A stretch of DNA of 57,028 nt, taken from assembly GCF_000317245.1 (NCBI RefSeq), contig NZ_AJLJ01000228.1, positions 1-57,028 on the forward strand. Reading direction: 5' to 3'. Both the position numbers and the translations under genes were made by a program. The notes under the pieces are model-generated. The model saw nothing but the letters and a program-made list of their open reading frames with translations. It was not told the origin of the DNA and did not search any database. This stretch comes from Fischerella muscicola SAG 1427-1 = PCC 73103 (GTDB lineage Bacteria > Cyanobacteriota > Cyanobacteriia > Cyanobacteriales > Nostocaceae). Positions 1 to 9,518 of the stretch are shown here, one piece after another (the stretch's first letter is position 1; every line of letters starts with the position of its first letter).

Positions 1-567
1 TTATTTAATTGTATTTTTACTATTAGCCATTACATTATATTGCTCTAGCAATGTCTCTATACTCGCATTGTGGTCTAAGAAAGAAAACAAATGCTTATAA
101 CGAAGTCTACCTTCTTGATCTAAAACAAATTGTGCTGGTAAAGGTGCTCCCAAAGCTTGCCCAACATTATAAGTACGAAATACTCGACAGGTAGGATCAC
201 TCAGTAACGGCATCTTTAAGCCTAAATCTTTCACAACTATTTGACTTTGCCGTTCGTCGGTACTAGTAATCATCAAAACTTCTATGCCCCGATTTTGAAA
301 CTGTTCATAGTTTTCATTCAAGGCTTTGATGTGTGGATAGCAAAAAGGACAATATTGTTTTTCTGTAAAAATCCGAGTAAAAGCAAGTAATACTGATTGC
401 TGATTTCTGTAATTTGATAATTTAATTAAAGTGTTATTGGTGATATCTGGCAGTTGAAAATCCGGTGTTAAAAATCCTAATGGTATTTCATTAGCTGCTG
501 GGATTGGTAAAAAATTACGGAAAAAGCGCTCATTAAATAAACCGCTAAAATCAGTTGAAACTAACAT
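1..567 (-). CDS. Peroxiredoxin-like redoxin (AhpC/TSA, thioredoxin fold)
   Basis: This 188-residue protein has the thioredoxin-fold pattern of the AhpC/TSA group. A beta strand (VLLAFTRIF, about residues 59-67) leads into QYCPFCYPHIKALNENYEQF, giving a CxxC pair at the position of the redox-active cysteine. ITSTDE, the LSDP segment and the later PAQFVLDQEGRLRY strand complete the fold. It has no signal peptide or membrane segment, so it is probably cytosolic. The likely role is thiol-dependent peroxide reduction or disulfide exchange, but the CPFC motif differs from the PxxxTxxC of true peroxiredoxins and the substrate is unknown. It starts with ATG and lies 222 bases downstream of the 2-Cys peroxiredoxin gene on the same strand, which suggests a shared oxidative-stress role. 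Confidence 0.75.
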   Translation of the reverse strand: MLVSTDFSGLFNERFFRNFLPIPAANEIPLGFLTPDFQLPDITNNTLIKLSNYRNQQSVLLAFTRIFTEKQYCPFCYPHIKALNENYEQFQNRGIEVLMITSTDERQSQIVVKDLGLKMPLLSDPTCRVFRTYNVGQALGAPLPAQFVLDQEGRLRYKHLFSFLDHNASIETLLEQYNVMANSKNTIK

Positions 568-789
568 AATTTATCCTCAATAAAAATATCAAAGCTATTA
601 CATAAACAAACCACAGACAAAATACAAAATGCCACCGATTAATTTATATCTGTGTGCATATTATGTATATCTGTGGTCACTTTAACTTATTAGATATATC
701 TGACATCTTGCGTCAGATAGATTGGCTAGGCAATCAGCCTAACGCCAATCTAAGCCGGAATACACCAAGCCCTCTGAGCAAGGTAGAAA

Positions 790-1389
790 TTAAACAGCAG
801 AGAAGTAAACTTTAGACTTGACAGGGTCAGGAACCATGGTTTTGTCACCAGGCTGCCAACCAGCAGGACAAACTTCATCGGGGTGAGACTGCACGTACTG
901 AATAGCTTGCAGTGTCCGCAGAGTTTCATCTACGTTACGACCAAAGGCGAGGTTGTTGATAGTCGCATGTTGGATAACACCATCTTTGTCGATGATGAAC
1001 AAACCACGCAAAGCTATGCCAGCTGCTGGATCAAGGACGTTGTAAGCGCTGCTAATCTCTTTCTTGATGTCAGACACAAGGGGATAGTTGAGATCACCAA
1101 CACCCCCAGACTTGCGATCAGTCTGAATCCACGCTAGGTGTGAAAATTCGCTATCAACAGACACACCTAGTATTTCTGTGTTAATCTTTTTAAATTCTTC
1201 GTAGCGATCGCTAAAAGCGATGATTTCTGTAGGACAGACAAAGGTAAAGTCTAAGGGATAGAAAAACAGAACAACATACTTACCGCGATAATCGGAAAGT
1301 TTTATTGTTTTGAATTCTTGATCTACCACAGCAGTTGCTGTAAAGTCGGGAGCTGATTGACCAACACGGAGGCATCCTTCTGTAGACAT
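790..1389 (-). CDS. 2-Cys peroxiredoxin
   Basis: This typical 2-Cys peroxiredoxin of 199 residues reduces hydrogen peroxide and alkyl hydroperoxides with electrons from thioredoxin. The peroxidatic cysteine lies in [19 protein letters not shown] (about residues 47-66) and the resolving cysteine in [10 protein letters not shown] near residue 174, the usual spacing. The [13 protein letters not shown] and GLFIIDKDG segments are also family hallmarks. The ATG start is preceded by AAGGAG about nine bases upstream. The leader carries a perfect 9-bp hairpin at 1428-1448. Length and sequence agree with chloroplast and cyanobacterial Prx, and the assignment is firm. Confidence 0.95.
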   Translation of the reverse strand: MSTEGCLRVGQSAPDFTATAVVDQEFKTIKLSDYRGKYVVLFFYPLDFTFVCPTEIIAFSDRYEEFKKINTEILGVSVDSEFSHLAWIQTDRKSGGVGDLNYPLVSDIKKEISSAYNVLDPAAGIALRGLFIIDKDGVIQHATINNLAFGRNVDETLRTLQAIQYVQSHPDEVCPAGWQPGDKTMVPDPVKSKVYFSAV

Positions 1390-1427
1390 ATACTAATTCT
1401 CCTTGGAAATTATTTTCGTCTAGTAGT

Positions 1428-1448
1428 CCGCCAAAGTTTCTTTGGCGG
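1428..1448. promoter_or_regulatory. Perfect hairpin in the leader of the 2-Cys peroxiredoxin gene
   Basis: CCGCCAAAG (1428-1436) and CTTTGGCGG (1440-1448) are exact inverted repeats around a TTT loop. The hairpin ends 38 bases upstream of the peroxiredoxin start codon. No T-run follows on the minus strand, so it looks more like an RNA leader structure or a protein-binding palindrome than a terminator. Its function is unknown. Confidence 0.45.
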
Positions 1449-1655
1449 TTTGGAAAAGAACTCATAGTATCAGGGGCATAATTTACCCTCTAACCTTGCA
1501 ATTCTTTCCCAACCAATACCCTGAATTTTGGGTTGGCTAAGTACTAGCTGCCCGCTCATCTTGGGTGTATCGGTAACACTTACCTGTTTACGCCCTGACA
1601 GCTTAATTACGAACTGTTACAACTATATCATACTCATAACGATTTTGAGTAGCAA

Positions 1656-3800
1656 ATGGTCGATTTAGATACAAGAGAATGGTTGCTCACGAATGGCTTG
1701 GGAAGTTTTGCCAGTGGTACGGTTTCTGATGTCCGCACTCGCACTTATCATGGTTGGTTATTTGCCGCGACTAATTCGCCTTCTGGACGTACCCTACTGT
1801 TTTCGCACCTGGAAGCTAGTTTGGAACTACCAAAGCAAGTTATAGCATTGGGGACAAATTTTTGGGGTAGTGGTCAGATAGATCCGACAGGTTACGAGTT
1901 GTTACGTCATTTTGAGATTAACCCAGCTCCCAAATGGGTTTGGGGTCAAGATGACTGGCAGCTAACTAGGCAGTTGGTGATGCCCCATGATTGGGGAGAG
2001 GGGGAGGAGGAAGGACAAGGAGGACAAGGGAGGAGAATAAACACTAATGCCCAATGCTCAATGCCCAATGCCCAATCCCAATTGTGTCATCGCCTTTTAA
2101 TTCAATATCGCTATGAGGGTAGGGATGAGGCCATTTTGAGGTTACGAGTGCTAATCAGCGATCGCGATTTTCACAACCAGCAAAAAGCCACTCCACAGTT
2201 ACAGTTTTCACAACTGCTAGGACAAAGACAAGTCTGTTTTCAAGGAATTAATTCAGGAGAGTTTGGCACACCTTGGCACTTGCGCTGGACACAAGGTAGT
2301 TACCAACCAGATGGATTTTGGTATTGGAATTACCATTTACCAGAGGAGACAAGGCGAGGATTGAGCGATCGCGAAGATCTCTATAGTCCTGGTTATTTAA
2401 CAGTTACGCTGGTTCCAGGGGAGGTAGTAACTCTAGAAGCAAAGGTAGGTTTTCCCGACCTTTTACAAAGTTCTCTTACTGACGATTGCTTTGGAGAAGT
2501 TGTTGAGGCAGAACAAGAACGGCTGTCTTTGATATTTAGATGGAATGAAAAAGGGACTGGTGATTGGGGATTAGGAACTAAGGACTTGGTGAACTTGAAA
2601 AATTATTTCCCTAGTAATCAATACCCAGTACCCAGTACTCAGTACCCTATTTGGCAGCAATTACTAAAAGCAAGCGATCAGTTTGTCGTTTTGCGCTCTA
2701 ATCGTGAACCTACTTTCATAGCTGGTTATCATTGGTTCAATGATCGCGGACGTGATACCTTGATTGCTTTACCAGGTATAGCGTTGCTGACTGAGCGATT
2801 TGACTTGGCAAAAGCACTTATACAGAGTCTTGGGCGTTACTGTCGCCATGGTCTGATCCCCAATATGTTTCCTAGTCTGGAAAGTGAACCTGTTTACAAT
2901 AGTATTGATACGGCTTTGTGGTGGATTGAAAGCTTAGGACTATATTTAGAATTAACACAGGACTGGCTGTTTCTAGCAGAACAATATTCAGTAGTACAGC
3001 AAATATATAAAGCTTTTATTGGTGGTACACGCTACAACATTCAAGTTGATTCTACAGATGGATTAGTTGGTTGGGATGCCCGTGGTGTAGCTTTAACTTG
3101 GATGGATGCAATAGTTGACACACAACCAGTCACACCCCGTTGTGGTAAGCCAGTAGAAGTCAACGCTTTGTGGTACTCAGCTTTATGTTGGGCTTCTCGG
3201 TGGGCAGAAATTTTGAGTGAGCAAGAATTTGTCGTCGAAACAAGTCGTTTTGCAAAACAGGCTCGACGTTATAGTCAGCAAGCCCAACAAGTAAAAGAAT
3301 CACTACAACAGTTCTGGAATTCCCAGTTGGGCTACTTATACGACACTATAGAACCAGATGATCGCCGTAATTCTCAGATTCGCCCTAATGCTGTGATTGC
3401 GCTTTCTCTTGCCCACTGTGCGTTTTCTATTCAACAGGGGCGTCAGATATTGCAGGTGGCTACTGAATGTTTACTCACACCCTATGGTCTTCGTACTCTT
3501 GACCCTGGTGATCGAGAATTTGTCGGCAAATACACGGGTCATCTACAACAGCGCGATCGCTCTTATCATCAAGGTACTGTTTGGTGCTGGCTCATTGGCC
3601 CGTTTATTCGAGCTTGGAAACGTTTTTATGGCACAGAACCGTTACCTTTTGAGTGGGAACCTCTATTAGAACATTTTGTTGCTGACGGCTGTCTTGGCTC
3701 AATTTCGGAAATTTTTGATGGTGATGAGCCACACACACCTAGAGGAGCGATCGCTCAAGCTTGGTCAGTTGCCGAGGTACTCCGTCACCTTCGGAATTAA
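1656..3800 (+). CDS. Amylo-alpha-1,6-glucosidase family (glycogen debranching-type) protein
   Basis: This 714-residue protein matches the bacterial/archaeal glycogen-debranching family. The N-terminal beta domain starts with the characteristic REWLLTNGLGSFASGTVSD and RTRTYHGWLFAA. The (alpha/alpha)6 catalytic domain contains TFIAGYHWFNDRGRDTLIAL, GLIPNMFPS, YNSIDTALWWIESL, GLVGWDARGVALTWMDA, KPVEVNALWYSAL and GTVWCWLIGPFIRA. It probably hydrolyses alpha-1,6-linked glucose in storage glycogen. Two stretches (about residues 112-143 and 301-332) are translated intergenic-type repeats inserted without breaking the frame, so the protein carries two non-homologous loops. It starts with ATG. A tRNA gene lies downstream on the other strand. 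Confidence 0.85.
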   Translation: MVDLDTREWLLTNGLGSFASGTVSDVRTRTYHGWLFAATNSPSGRTLLFSHLEASLELPKQVIALGTNFWGSGQIDPTGYELLRHFEINPAPKWVWGQDDWQLTRQLVMPHDWGEGEEEGQGGQGRRINTNAQCSMPNAQSQLCHRLLIQYRYEGRDEAILRLRVLISDRDFHNQQKATPQLQFSQLLGQRQVCFQGINSGEFGTPWHLRWTQGSYQPDGFWYWNYHLPEETRRGLSDREDLYSPGYLTVTLVPGEVVTLEAKVGFPDLLQSSLTDDCFGEVVEAEQERLSLIFRWNEKGTGDWGLGTKDLVNLKNYFPSNQYPVPSTQYPIWQQLLKASDQFVVLRSNREPTFIAGYHWFNDRGRDTLIALPGIALLTERFDLAKALIQSLGRYCRHGLIPNMFPSLESEPVYNSIDTALWWIESLGLYLELTQDWLFLAEQYSVVQQIYKAFIGGTRYNIQVDSTDGLVGWDARGVALTWMDAIVDTQPVTPRCGKPVEVNALWYSALCWASRWAEILSEQEFVVETSRFAKQARRYSQQAQQVKESLQQFWNSQLGYLYDTIEPDDRRNSQIRPNAVIALSLAHCAFSIQQGRQILQVATECLLTPYGLRTLDPGDREFVGKYTGHLQQRDRSYHQGTVWCWLIGPFIRAWKRFYGTEPLPFEWEPLLEHFVADGCLGSISEIFDGDEPHTPRGAIAQAWSVAEVLRHLRN
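1989..2084 (+). repeat. In-frame intergenic-type short repeats inside the debranching gene, copy 1
   Basis: This stretch is low-complexity DNA of the kind usually found between genes in this window. A purine-rich part contains GGACAAGGAGGACAAGG, the complement of the CCTTGTCC repeats at 39943-39995. It is followed by about four units of the heptamer type ATGCCCA. It is read through in frame as a Gly/Glu/Gln-rich and NAQ-rich loop and does not resemble the surrounding enzyme domain. Confidence 0.7.
2557..2650 (+). repeat. In-frame intergenic-type short repeats inside the debranching gene, copy 2
   Basis: GGGACTGGTGATTGGGGAT is followed by several heptamer-like units of the form AGTACCC, then the enzyme sequence resumes at IWQQLLKASDQFVVLR. 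The same repeat classes occur between genes elsewhere in the window. The frame stays open, so the protein has a linker of roughly 30 residues here. Confidence 0.65.
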
Positions 3801-3910
3801 AAATTAAAAATTACGACTGATGAAAATTGAAATTACAACAAAATTTATGTTTTATAAATCAACCACCAATGCACAAATATAAAAACAGATAGACTATTTA
3901 TTATGTTTAG

Positions 3911-3984
3911 TGGCTCAGGTGTGATTCGAACACACGACCTAGGGCTTATGAGTCCCCCGCTCTAACCTACTGAGCTACTGAGCC
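3911..3984 (-). tRNA. tRNA-Met (anticodon CAT), elongator type
   Basis: On the minus strand the sequence folds as a tRNA. The acceptor arms GGCTCAG and CTGAGCC pair fully with discriminator A. The D arm is GCTC/GAGC and the anticodon loop is CTCATAA. The T arm is GTGTG-TTCGAAT-CACAC. CCA is not encoded. The anticodon stem has an A-G apposition next to the loop. CAT could also be a tRNA-Ile modified to lysidine. The absence of an initiator-type mismatch at the acceptor end favours elongator Met. Confidence 0.9.
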
Positions 3985-4149
3985 AAACTTTTCTCACCGA
4001 TTTCTAAATATAGCATACTAGTTTTGTAATGGCTAGTCTCATATATCTAGAAATTCTGAAATCTTTTTATTGATTATGGGTGAACTTTGGAATTCCACAC
4101 TGTACTTGCTACTTCAAGCCAGTGTGGGTGATCTACTTGCAGACAGAAA

Positions 4150-6498
4150 CTATATACGTTGTTGTGGTGGCAGGAAGGCCATGGGATTGACTGCACCTTT
4201 ACCAGATGCATGGATTTCAAAGTGGCTATGTGGGCCTGTGCTAAAGCCAGTACTACCCATTTCAGCAATCATTTCACCTTGGTTTACTTGTTGACCTACC
4301 CGCACCAAAACTTTGCTGTTGTGACCGTAACGAGTCAAACTGCCATCAGTATGGCGGATATCCACAACGTTACCATAACCACCGTTATTCCAACCGGCTT
4401 TTTCTACAACACCACCAGAGGAAGCATAAATCGGTGTACCAGTACCGTTAGCGATGTCAATTCCTTTGTGCATCCGTCCCCAACGCCAACCATAACCAGA
4501 GGTGAGGACTCCTTTAGCGGGCCAAATATAGCCCTTAGATGTAGGCGTGATTTCTTCGATTGGTTTGGGAAGATATGTATCGACTGCCGCTAAGGGTGGT
4601 AATTCTGGAGAAACTTGAGTTCCTCGTTTTGCATTAAAAGACTGAGGCACATCTCCACCCATACCAGGTGTTGCGATCTTTTTAGCTTGATTGGCAACAA
4701 ATTCTGGATTGATCGGCTCATTATTCTGTCTAGTAGCGCGGAATGAAGGGTTAGTCGGCTGCACACTGTAGCTTGATCCCTTCGGTTTAGGAACAGGGAT
4801 TGATACTGGTAGCGCATTAGCCTTAATAGCTGAGGTAGGTACTACTACATTGCTAGTAGGTCTGGAAACTTTAATTGGTATAGCAGTATTATTTGGTTGA
4901 GCAACTGGAATTTCTACAGCATTACTATTATTGCTAACTTCCTCTGCCACAATTGTGCTACCAGACTGTTGAGCGCGGTATTTTGCTCGTAATCTCTCAA
5001 TTTCTGCTTTTAAGCTGTTTAGACGTGGATTTGTATTTTTGGCATTCTTTGATTTGGTAGTATCTTGTCTTCTAGCCAACTGCATTTCGGTAAAAGCAGT
5101 AGGTATAGGAGTATCACCACCCATACCAGAAGCATTTTCTGTGGTAGCTGTATTTGCTGTTTTAACAGTATTTGCTGTCGAATCAGCAGAATTATACTCT
5201 GTGTTAATTGTATTGGCTGAAATTTGATTGTTTAAAGGTGATGATTCAATTGTAGAAGTGCTGGAATCAGCAATTTCTGAATTAGGGCTTATATTGGTAA
5301 CTTTGGAATTCTGACTCAATGCAAAAGCACTGAAGTTAATCGCTACTGGTGTTGCGGTGGTAGCTTTGCTTGCTTCAGTGGAAGGAATATTGAGCTTTTG
5401 ATTAATTTGTAGCTGATTGGGATTATTAAGACGATTTGCCTTAACTAATTCTGATATTGATGTACCATGGGCGCGTGCGATCGCTGCTAATGTATCTCCT
5501 GGCTTGACTTCATAGCCAGCGCTAGTCGATGGAGTAACAACTTTCGCTGCTGTAACAGTAGGTGTGAGAACTGGAGTGCTTGCTGTGGGTGTAACAGCTG
5601 GTATGGCTGTATTCACCGCATTTTTGTGCTGCTTCAATCTAGACGCGAGGCTTGCTTGGCTTGCATCACTTCTTGTTTGGGACTGTAGTGCAAAAGTGTT
5701 GCTTGTCTCTTGTGAAATTGGTTGAGTAACTGCTGTCGTTGATTGAGCTTGAGTTACAACAACTTTGGGTAATTCTGTATTTCCTTCAGATCTTATTTGT
5801 GCCAGACTGGCTCTTAAGCGGTCTGATTTCTCCTGTAAGCGGTAGAGTGCAAATTCTTGCTGCGCTTTCAGTTGGGCATTCACTTCACTGCTAACTGCAT
5901 TGTTTTCTACCACTGTTTGCGGTTGAGCAGCAAAGGATAAGGGTGTAGTTTGATTTTGAATTACTACATAACCATTAGATGATGTTCTAACAGTGTCAAG
6001 TTGTTTTGTGGTTGTTTGTGTATGATTTTTGGCACTAGGAATAACCAGACTGTTTACCTTGGTTGGTACTAAAACTGGCGTATGAGCTGGCACAGATATT
6101 CCGGTTGTGACAACCTGCCATTTTGCTCCAAGCCCAGGCACCTGTGAAATTGCTGTTGGTTCAACTAAAACAGGATTTTCAGGCTGGCTCACTAATGATC
6201 CGGTTTCGGATTTTAAATAATTTGTACGAGCAATTTTTAATTCCGCATTGGCCGCAGCAGGAAGGGTTGAGGCTGTATTTTGATTGCCTACTGGTTCCGC
6301 TGCCAGGGCTTGATCGCTTTGTCGAGTCACCAAGAGGCTAGTCGCTCCCATTGAGATTGCCAAGCCAATCATGGCGGCTTTTGTTGGTACTAGACGGTGA
6401 ATACGTGAGTTAACTGGGTTCTGCTGTTCCACCGGTACTTCCTCGCTTTGGGTGTTTTCTAACACAGCCTTCTCTCTCTTTTTCAATGCTCGTTTCAA
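4150..6498 (-). CDS. LysM and M23 (LytM) peptidoglycan hydrolase
   Basis: This 782-residue envelope protein has a basic N-terminus followed by a hydrophobic segment (AAMIGLAISMGATSLLV, about residues 41-57) that acts as signal anchor. A long Ser/Thr/Asn/Gln-rich region contains one LysM domain (YEVKPGDTLAAIARAHGTSI onward, about 325-372). The C-terminal M23 metallopeptidase (about 660-775) has the zinc ligands in MHKGIDIAN and HSHFEIH. It is expected to cleave peptide cross-links in peptidoglycan at septa or during growth. The start is TTG, supported by AGGAGGT (6504-6510) five bases upstream; there is no ATG nearby. The long 760-bp leader suggests its own promoter. Confidence 0.88.
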   Translation of the reverse strand: MKRALKKREKAVLENTQSEEVPVEQQNPVNSRIHRLVPTKAAMIGLAISMGATSLLVTRQSDQALAAEPVGNQNTASTLPAAANAELKIARTNYLKSETGSLVSQPENPVLVEPTAISQVPGLGAKWQVVTTGISVPAHTPVLVPTKVNSLVIPSAKNHTQTTTKQLDTVRTSSNGYVVIQNQTTPLSFAAQPQTVVENNAVSSEVNAQLKAQQEFALYRLQEKSDRLRASLAQIRSEGNTELPKVVVTQAQSTTAVTQPISQETSNTFALQSQTRSDASQASLASRLKQHKNAVNTAIPAVTPTASTPVLTPTVTAAKVVTPSTSAGYEVKPGDTLAAIARAHGTSISELVKANRLNNPNQLQINQKLNIPSTEASKATTATPVAINFSAFALSQNSKVTNISPNSEIADSSTSTIESSPLNNQISANTINTEYNSADSTANTVKTANTATTENASGMGGDTPIPTAFTEMQLARRQDTTKSKNAKNTNPRLNSLKAEIERLRAKYRAQQSGSTIVAEEVSNNSNAVEIPVAQPNNTAIPIKVSRPTSNVVVPTSAIKANALPVSIPVPKPKGSSYSVQPTNPSFRATRQNNEPINPEFVANQAKKIATPGMGGDVPQSFNAKRGTQVSPELPPLAAVDTYLPKPIEEITPTSKGYIWPAKGVLTSGYGWRWGRMHKGIDIANGTGTPIYASSGGVVEKAGWNNGGYGNVVDIRHTDGSLTRYGHNSKVLVRVGQQVNQGEMIAEMGSTGFSTGPHSHFEIHASGKGAVNPMAFLPPQQRI

Positions 6499-7259
6499 AG
6501 ACGACCTCCTATGAACACTAGCGCTTAACTGACCTCGATATTTAGAGTCGGGTACTAGTCAATGATTTAGATCACATTAAACAACATATCAAGATCACAC
6601 TGAACAGAGATACTTAGGCAAGATTAACTTGCTTCTTTAATTTAGACAAGTTCACATTTTTAAAATTTAGTAAAAAATTTATTTTTTGTTTACTTGTCTG
6701 ATCACTGCTCATAATTTACAACGTCTTGCTCTTTATAGTTGTCTCAAAACTTACTGTCAGGAATACTTGGGAGAGCCAATTACCACTGTAGATATTTAAA
6801 ATCTTCAAAGGTTTTTTGCTTCATCTGTAATCCCAACATGAGACTGTAAGTTGATTATTCCCCAAAACACAACCGTATTAACTCATAAGTATCTTTACGC
6901 TCCTCTACGCTCCTACAACCAGTCAATGGTTTGCAAACTCGCTCAAATGGTTAATCTGACATAGTTTCGTAATTTTTGTTCCTCAGATCAAAAAAAACTA
7001 GTTCATAAAAATCTATCGTTCGGTTCACTAATTCTGTCTTTTGCCATATACAAATTTCTTATAGATGATTATGGGTTTTTCTAAGTATTATTCTCTAGAG
7101 TTTGTGAGGTTTTTACTATATTAGTATAATTTATTGCCTCTTTGTACTCAAATACAGGAGAATTCTGTCTATAAATATTACTAGATACATTAAGATCTTA
7201 TTAACTTGAAAGTATATTCACTTAAATTGAAAATTTATATACTCCTTGTATTCTGTGAT
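6499..7259. other. Long AT-rich region upstream of the M23 gene
   Basis: These 760 bases carry no convincing gene. They must hold the promoter of the M23 peptidase gene (reading left) and the end of the trmL transcript. The only patterns seen are the strong ribosome binding site at 6504-6510, a CRP-like half palindrome near 6561-6576 and a doubled CTACGCTCCT motif near 6900. I compared the leader with what I remember of the ydaO (c-di-AMP) riboswitch and saw no match. Confidence 0.5.
6561..6576 (-). promoter_or_regulatory. Possible CRP/NtcA-family binding site upstream of the M23 gene
   Basis: On the minus strand the sequence reads TGTGATCTAAATCATT. It matches the left half and part of the right half of the CRP-type consensus TGTGA-N6-TCACA. 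A second TGTGATCT lies about 20 bases upstream. This is a weak pattern match only. Confidence 0.25.
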
Positions 7260-7721
7260 TCATTCTAAATAACCCAACTGGCGATACGCTTCAAACAAGC
7301 CCACAGCGACACTGACAGAAAGATTCAAACTGCGAACATGAGATTGCCTCATGGGAATGTAGAGGGTGGAATCACACATCTCAATCACTTCTGGTGGTAA
7401 ACCTGTAGTTTCACTACCAAACAGCAGCCAGTCATCGGCTTGAAATTGAAATTTGGCATAGTTATAACTACCGCGTACACTGAACCCTAGCCATCTTCCT
7501 CCCCTTTGCTGATGTAAGGTTTTCAAGGCTTCTAAAGACTCGTGATAATGCAGCTTGACATGTGGCCAGTAATCTAAACCGGCTCTTTTAAGATAGCGAT
7601 CGCTAATTTCAAATCCTAAAGGACCAACCAAGTGTAGTTCTGTACCTGTGGCAGCACAAGTACGAGCAATATTACCTGTATTCGGCGGTATAAGGGGATT
7701 TACTAGAACTACCTGAGGCAT
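7260..7721 (-). CDS. trmL: tRNA (cytidine(34)-2'-O)-methyltransferase TrmL
   Basis: This 153-residue SPOUT methyltransferase 2'-O-methylates the wobble nucleotide of tRNA-Leu isoacceptors using S-adenosylmethionine. The family motifs are clear: NPLIPPNTGNIARTCAATG at the N-terminus, LLFGSETTGLP (about 100-110) and IPMRQSHVRSLNLSVSVAVG (about 122-141) forming the knotted cofactor site. The length equals that of E. coli TrmL. It starts with ATG. It is flanked on both sides by long noncoding DNA and appears to be transcribed alone. Confidence 0.95.
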   Translation of the reverse strand: MPQVVLVNPLIPPNTGNIARTCAATGTELHLVGPLGFEISDRYLKRAGLDYWPHVKLHYHESLEALKTLHQQRGGRWLGFSVRGSYNYAKFQFQADDWLLFGSETTGLPPEVIEMCDSTLYIPMRQSHVRSLNLSVSVAVGLFEAYRQLGYLE

Positions 7722-8240
7722 TTTTTCCCAACTTCACAGTGTCTTTAAACGTAAAGTATAAAAATTTTCAAATCTATCTGTTGATATAGGGTTCTTATAG
7801 CTTTTGTTAATAAATATCAACCTATCACAATTGATTAGAAATTTAAAACAAAACAAAGAAATCCCTCAGAATTTTCTCTGAGAGGGGTGAAAATGCGATT
7901 TTCCTAGAATATGATTTTTTATACCCCAAGGTAGATGACTACATCTCTGGAGAGTTTATCAATTTCCTGAAGATTGGGGGTGGGGTGTTAACCCCCCTCT
8001 TAGGACTGTGGGTTTTTCCGAGAAGTTGTGGAGGATAGAGGGGAGACGCGGGGACGTGGGCGCGTAGTGACTTGTGGAAGTAGCCGCTACCTACACCAAG
8101 CCGCTACGCGTTTATGTGTCTACAAAATAAAGAATCTTTTTGGCTCATCAATCCAAAATCCATAGACGCTTCTGCGGCTACCTTTGGAAGCCACTCCGTG
8201 TCTACCCGCGGTAATCCAAAATCCAAAATCGAATAGCTTG
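7722..8240. other. Intergenic region with a terminator and dispersed repeats
   Basis: There is no gene here. Besides the hairpin terminator at 7843-7886, the segment from about 7970 to 8230 is built of repeat fragments common in this genome: runs of G/A, GTGTCTAC and CGCTACGCG blocks and repeated AATCCAAAATC units. It separates gshA from trmL. Confidence 0.5.
7843..7886 (-). terminator. Intrinsic terminator downstream of gshA
   Basis: On the minus strand the arms TCTGAG/CTCAGA (7877-7882 and 7865-7870), extended by GG/CC across one bulged base, form a hairpin. It is followed by a T-rich tract (TTTCTTTGTTTTGTTTT). It lies about 350 bases after the gshA stop codon, so the transcript would have a long 3' end. 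Confidence 0.5.
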
Positions 8241-9377
8241 TTACGCCACTGAGGAGACACATAATTTATCTTCTAGTTCTACTTCACGTTCTCGTGTAGC
8301 GCGAATAGCTTGAATAATTGTGGTTTTAGCGTTAAAACCAACGGCATGAAGCTGCAACCACTGTTGGGCTTCGTTACCTTCGCGCAGAATTTTCTGTAAA
8401 GGTGAAAGGAAACAACCGAAGCCATGTTGTTTAGCTACTGGCCATACTTGTTGATAAAGTTCAGCAATCCAATTTCTAGCGGTGATAGTTCTGCCATCTT
8501 GCCAATGTAGCAGTTGGGCATCAAGACTAGAAGTCGCTGCCACTATTTCGTTGGTAGTAGTTAAAGAGATAAGTTCCTCTGGAGAAAAAGTGCTTTGAGT
8601 TAAAGGATCTAGGTGGGGATTTTCGATTAGTTGTAACAGACGTGCTTCTAGCAAAGCAGTAATTGCTAATAAGGAAATAGGATCTGTAACTAAATCGCAA
8701 ATTCGCAATTCTAACCGATTTAAATCATAAGGACGGCGATCACCATTTGGTCGTACCGAAACCCACAAGTGACGAACATTTTGCATTGTTCCAGCTGCTA
8801 GTTGCTGTTCTACCCACTGAATATGATCGGTATGACTACTAAATAACGGTACATGGGCGGGCGTTTGTGGAAATACACCCCAACGAGTAGAATGATAGCC
8901 GGTTGCTTTGCCATCTAGGAAAGGAGAAGAAGCGCTCAAAGCCAAAAATAACGGTGCTTCTAGCCGAATCAACCGACAAGCACGCATAAGTAGTTCTGGG
9001 TTATCGATGCCAATATTAATATGAACGCTAGCCGTAACTACTTTTGTGCCGTAGGTTTGCTCGATAAAAGTATGATAAGGATTTTGAGGGTCAGAACGGA
9101 AAAAGCGATCGCTACTACCCAAAGACAAAGTGCTACCTGGAATCAGAGTATAATCGCCCAACTGCTGGAGATACTCTCGCAGTTTCAACCGAGGATGTAA
9201 GATGGCGCACAATAACTGGTCATAATTATGGTTGGGTGCAGTAATATACTCTACATTTCTGCTATCTGGCTCTCTTACATATCCATCTAAAGACGCAGTA
9301 ATCTTGTCAGAGAGGCCGACGATTTCACCACTAGCCGTGCCAGTGTACATCTCTATCTCAAAGCCTTTTAATAGCAC
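8241..9377 (-). CDS. gshA: Glutamate-cysteine ligase, cyanobacterial type
   Basis: This 378-residue protein catalyses the first step of glutathione synthesis, the ATP-dependent joining of glutamate and cysteine. It matches the cyanobacterial GshA family in length and in the opening MLLKGFEIEMYTGTASGEIV. Other family segments are SVHINIGIDNPELLMRACR, STRWGVFPQTPAHVPLF and DLNRLELRICDLV. The KGFEIEMY and ELRICD segments carry acidic residues expected to bind metal-ATP. It starts with ATG. The next gene on the same strand (HDAC-like) ends 141 bases upstream, so co-transcription is possible but not obvious. Confidence 0.9.
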   Translation of the reverse strand: MLLKGFEIEMYTGTASGEIVGLSDKITASLDGYVREPDSRNVEYITAPNHNYDQLLCAILHPRLKLREYLQQLGDYTLIPGSTLSLGSSDRFFRSDPQNPYHTFIEQTYGTKVVTASVHINIGIDNPELLMRACRLIRLEAPLFLALSASSPFLDGKATGYHSTRWGVFPQTPAHVPLFSSHTDHIQWVEQQLAAGTMQNVRHLWVSVRPNGDRRPYDLNRLELRICDLVTDPISLLAITALLEARLLQLIENPHLDPLTQSTFSPEELISLTTTNEIVAATSSLDAQLLHWQDGRTITARNWIAELYQQVWPVAKQHGFGCFLSPLQKILREGNEAQQWLQLHAVGFNAKTTIIQAIRATREREVELEDKLCVSSVA

Positions 9378-9518
9378 CTTAATCTTTCTCCTCGGCTCTC
9401 CTTACTTCTAAATTGTATCCAAGGAGACGATTTTCTGCATTGTTCTTTGGGGAGAGTTGGTTATTGGTCATTTCCAAAATCTAAAATCTAAAATTTCTTG
9501 TCTCCTATTCTCCGAATC

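Noticed and set aside
6499..7259. c-di-AMP (ydaO) riboswitch before the M23 peptidase gene
   Set aside because: The long leader and cell-wall target made this plausible, but none of the conserved blocks I remember are present.
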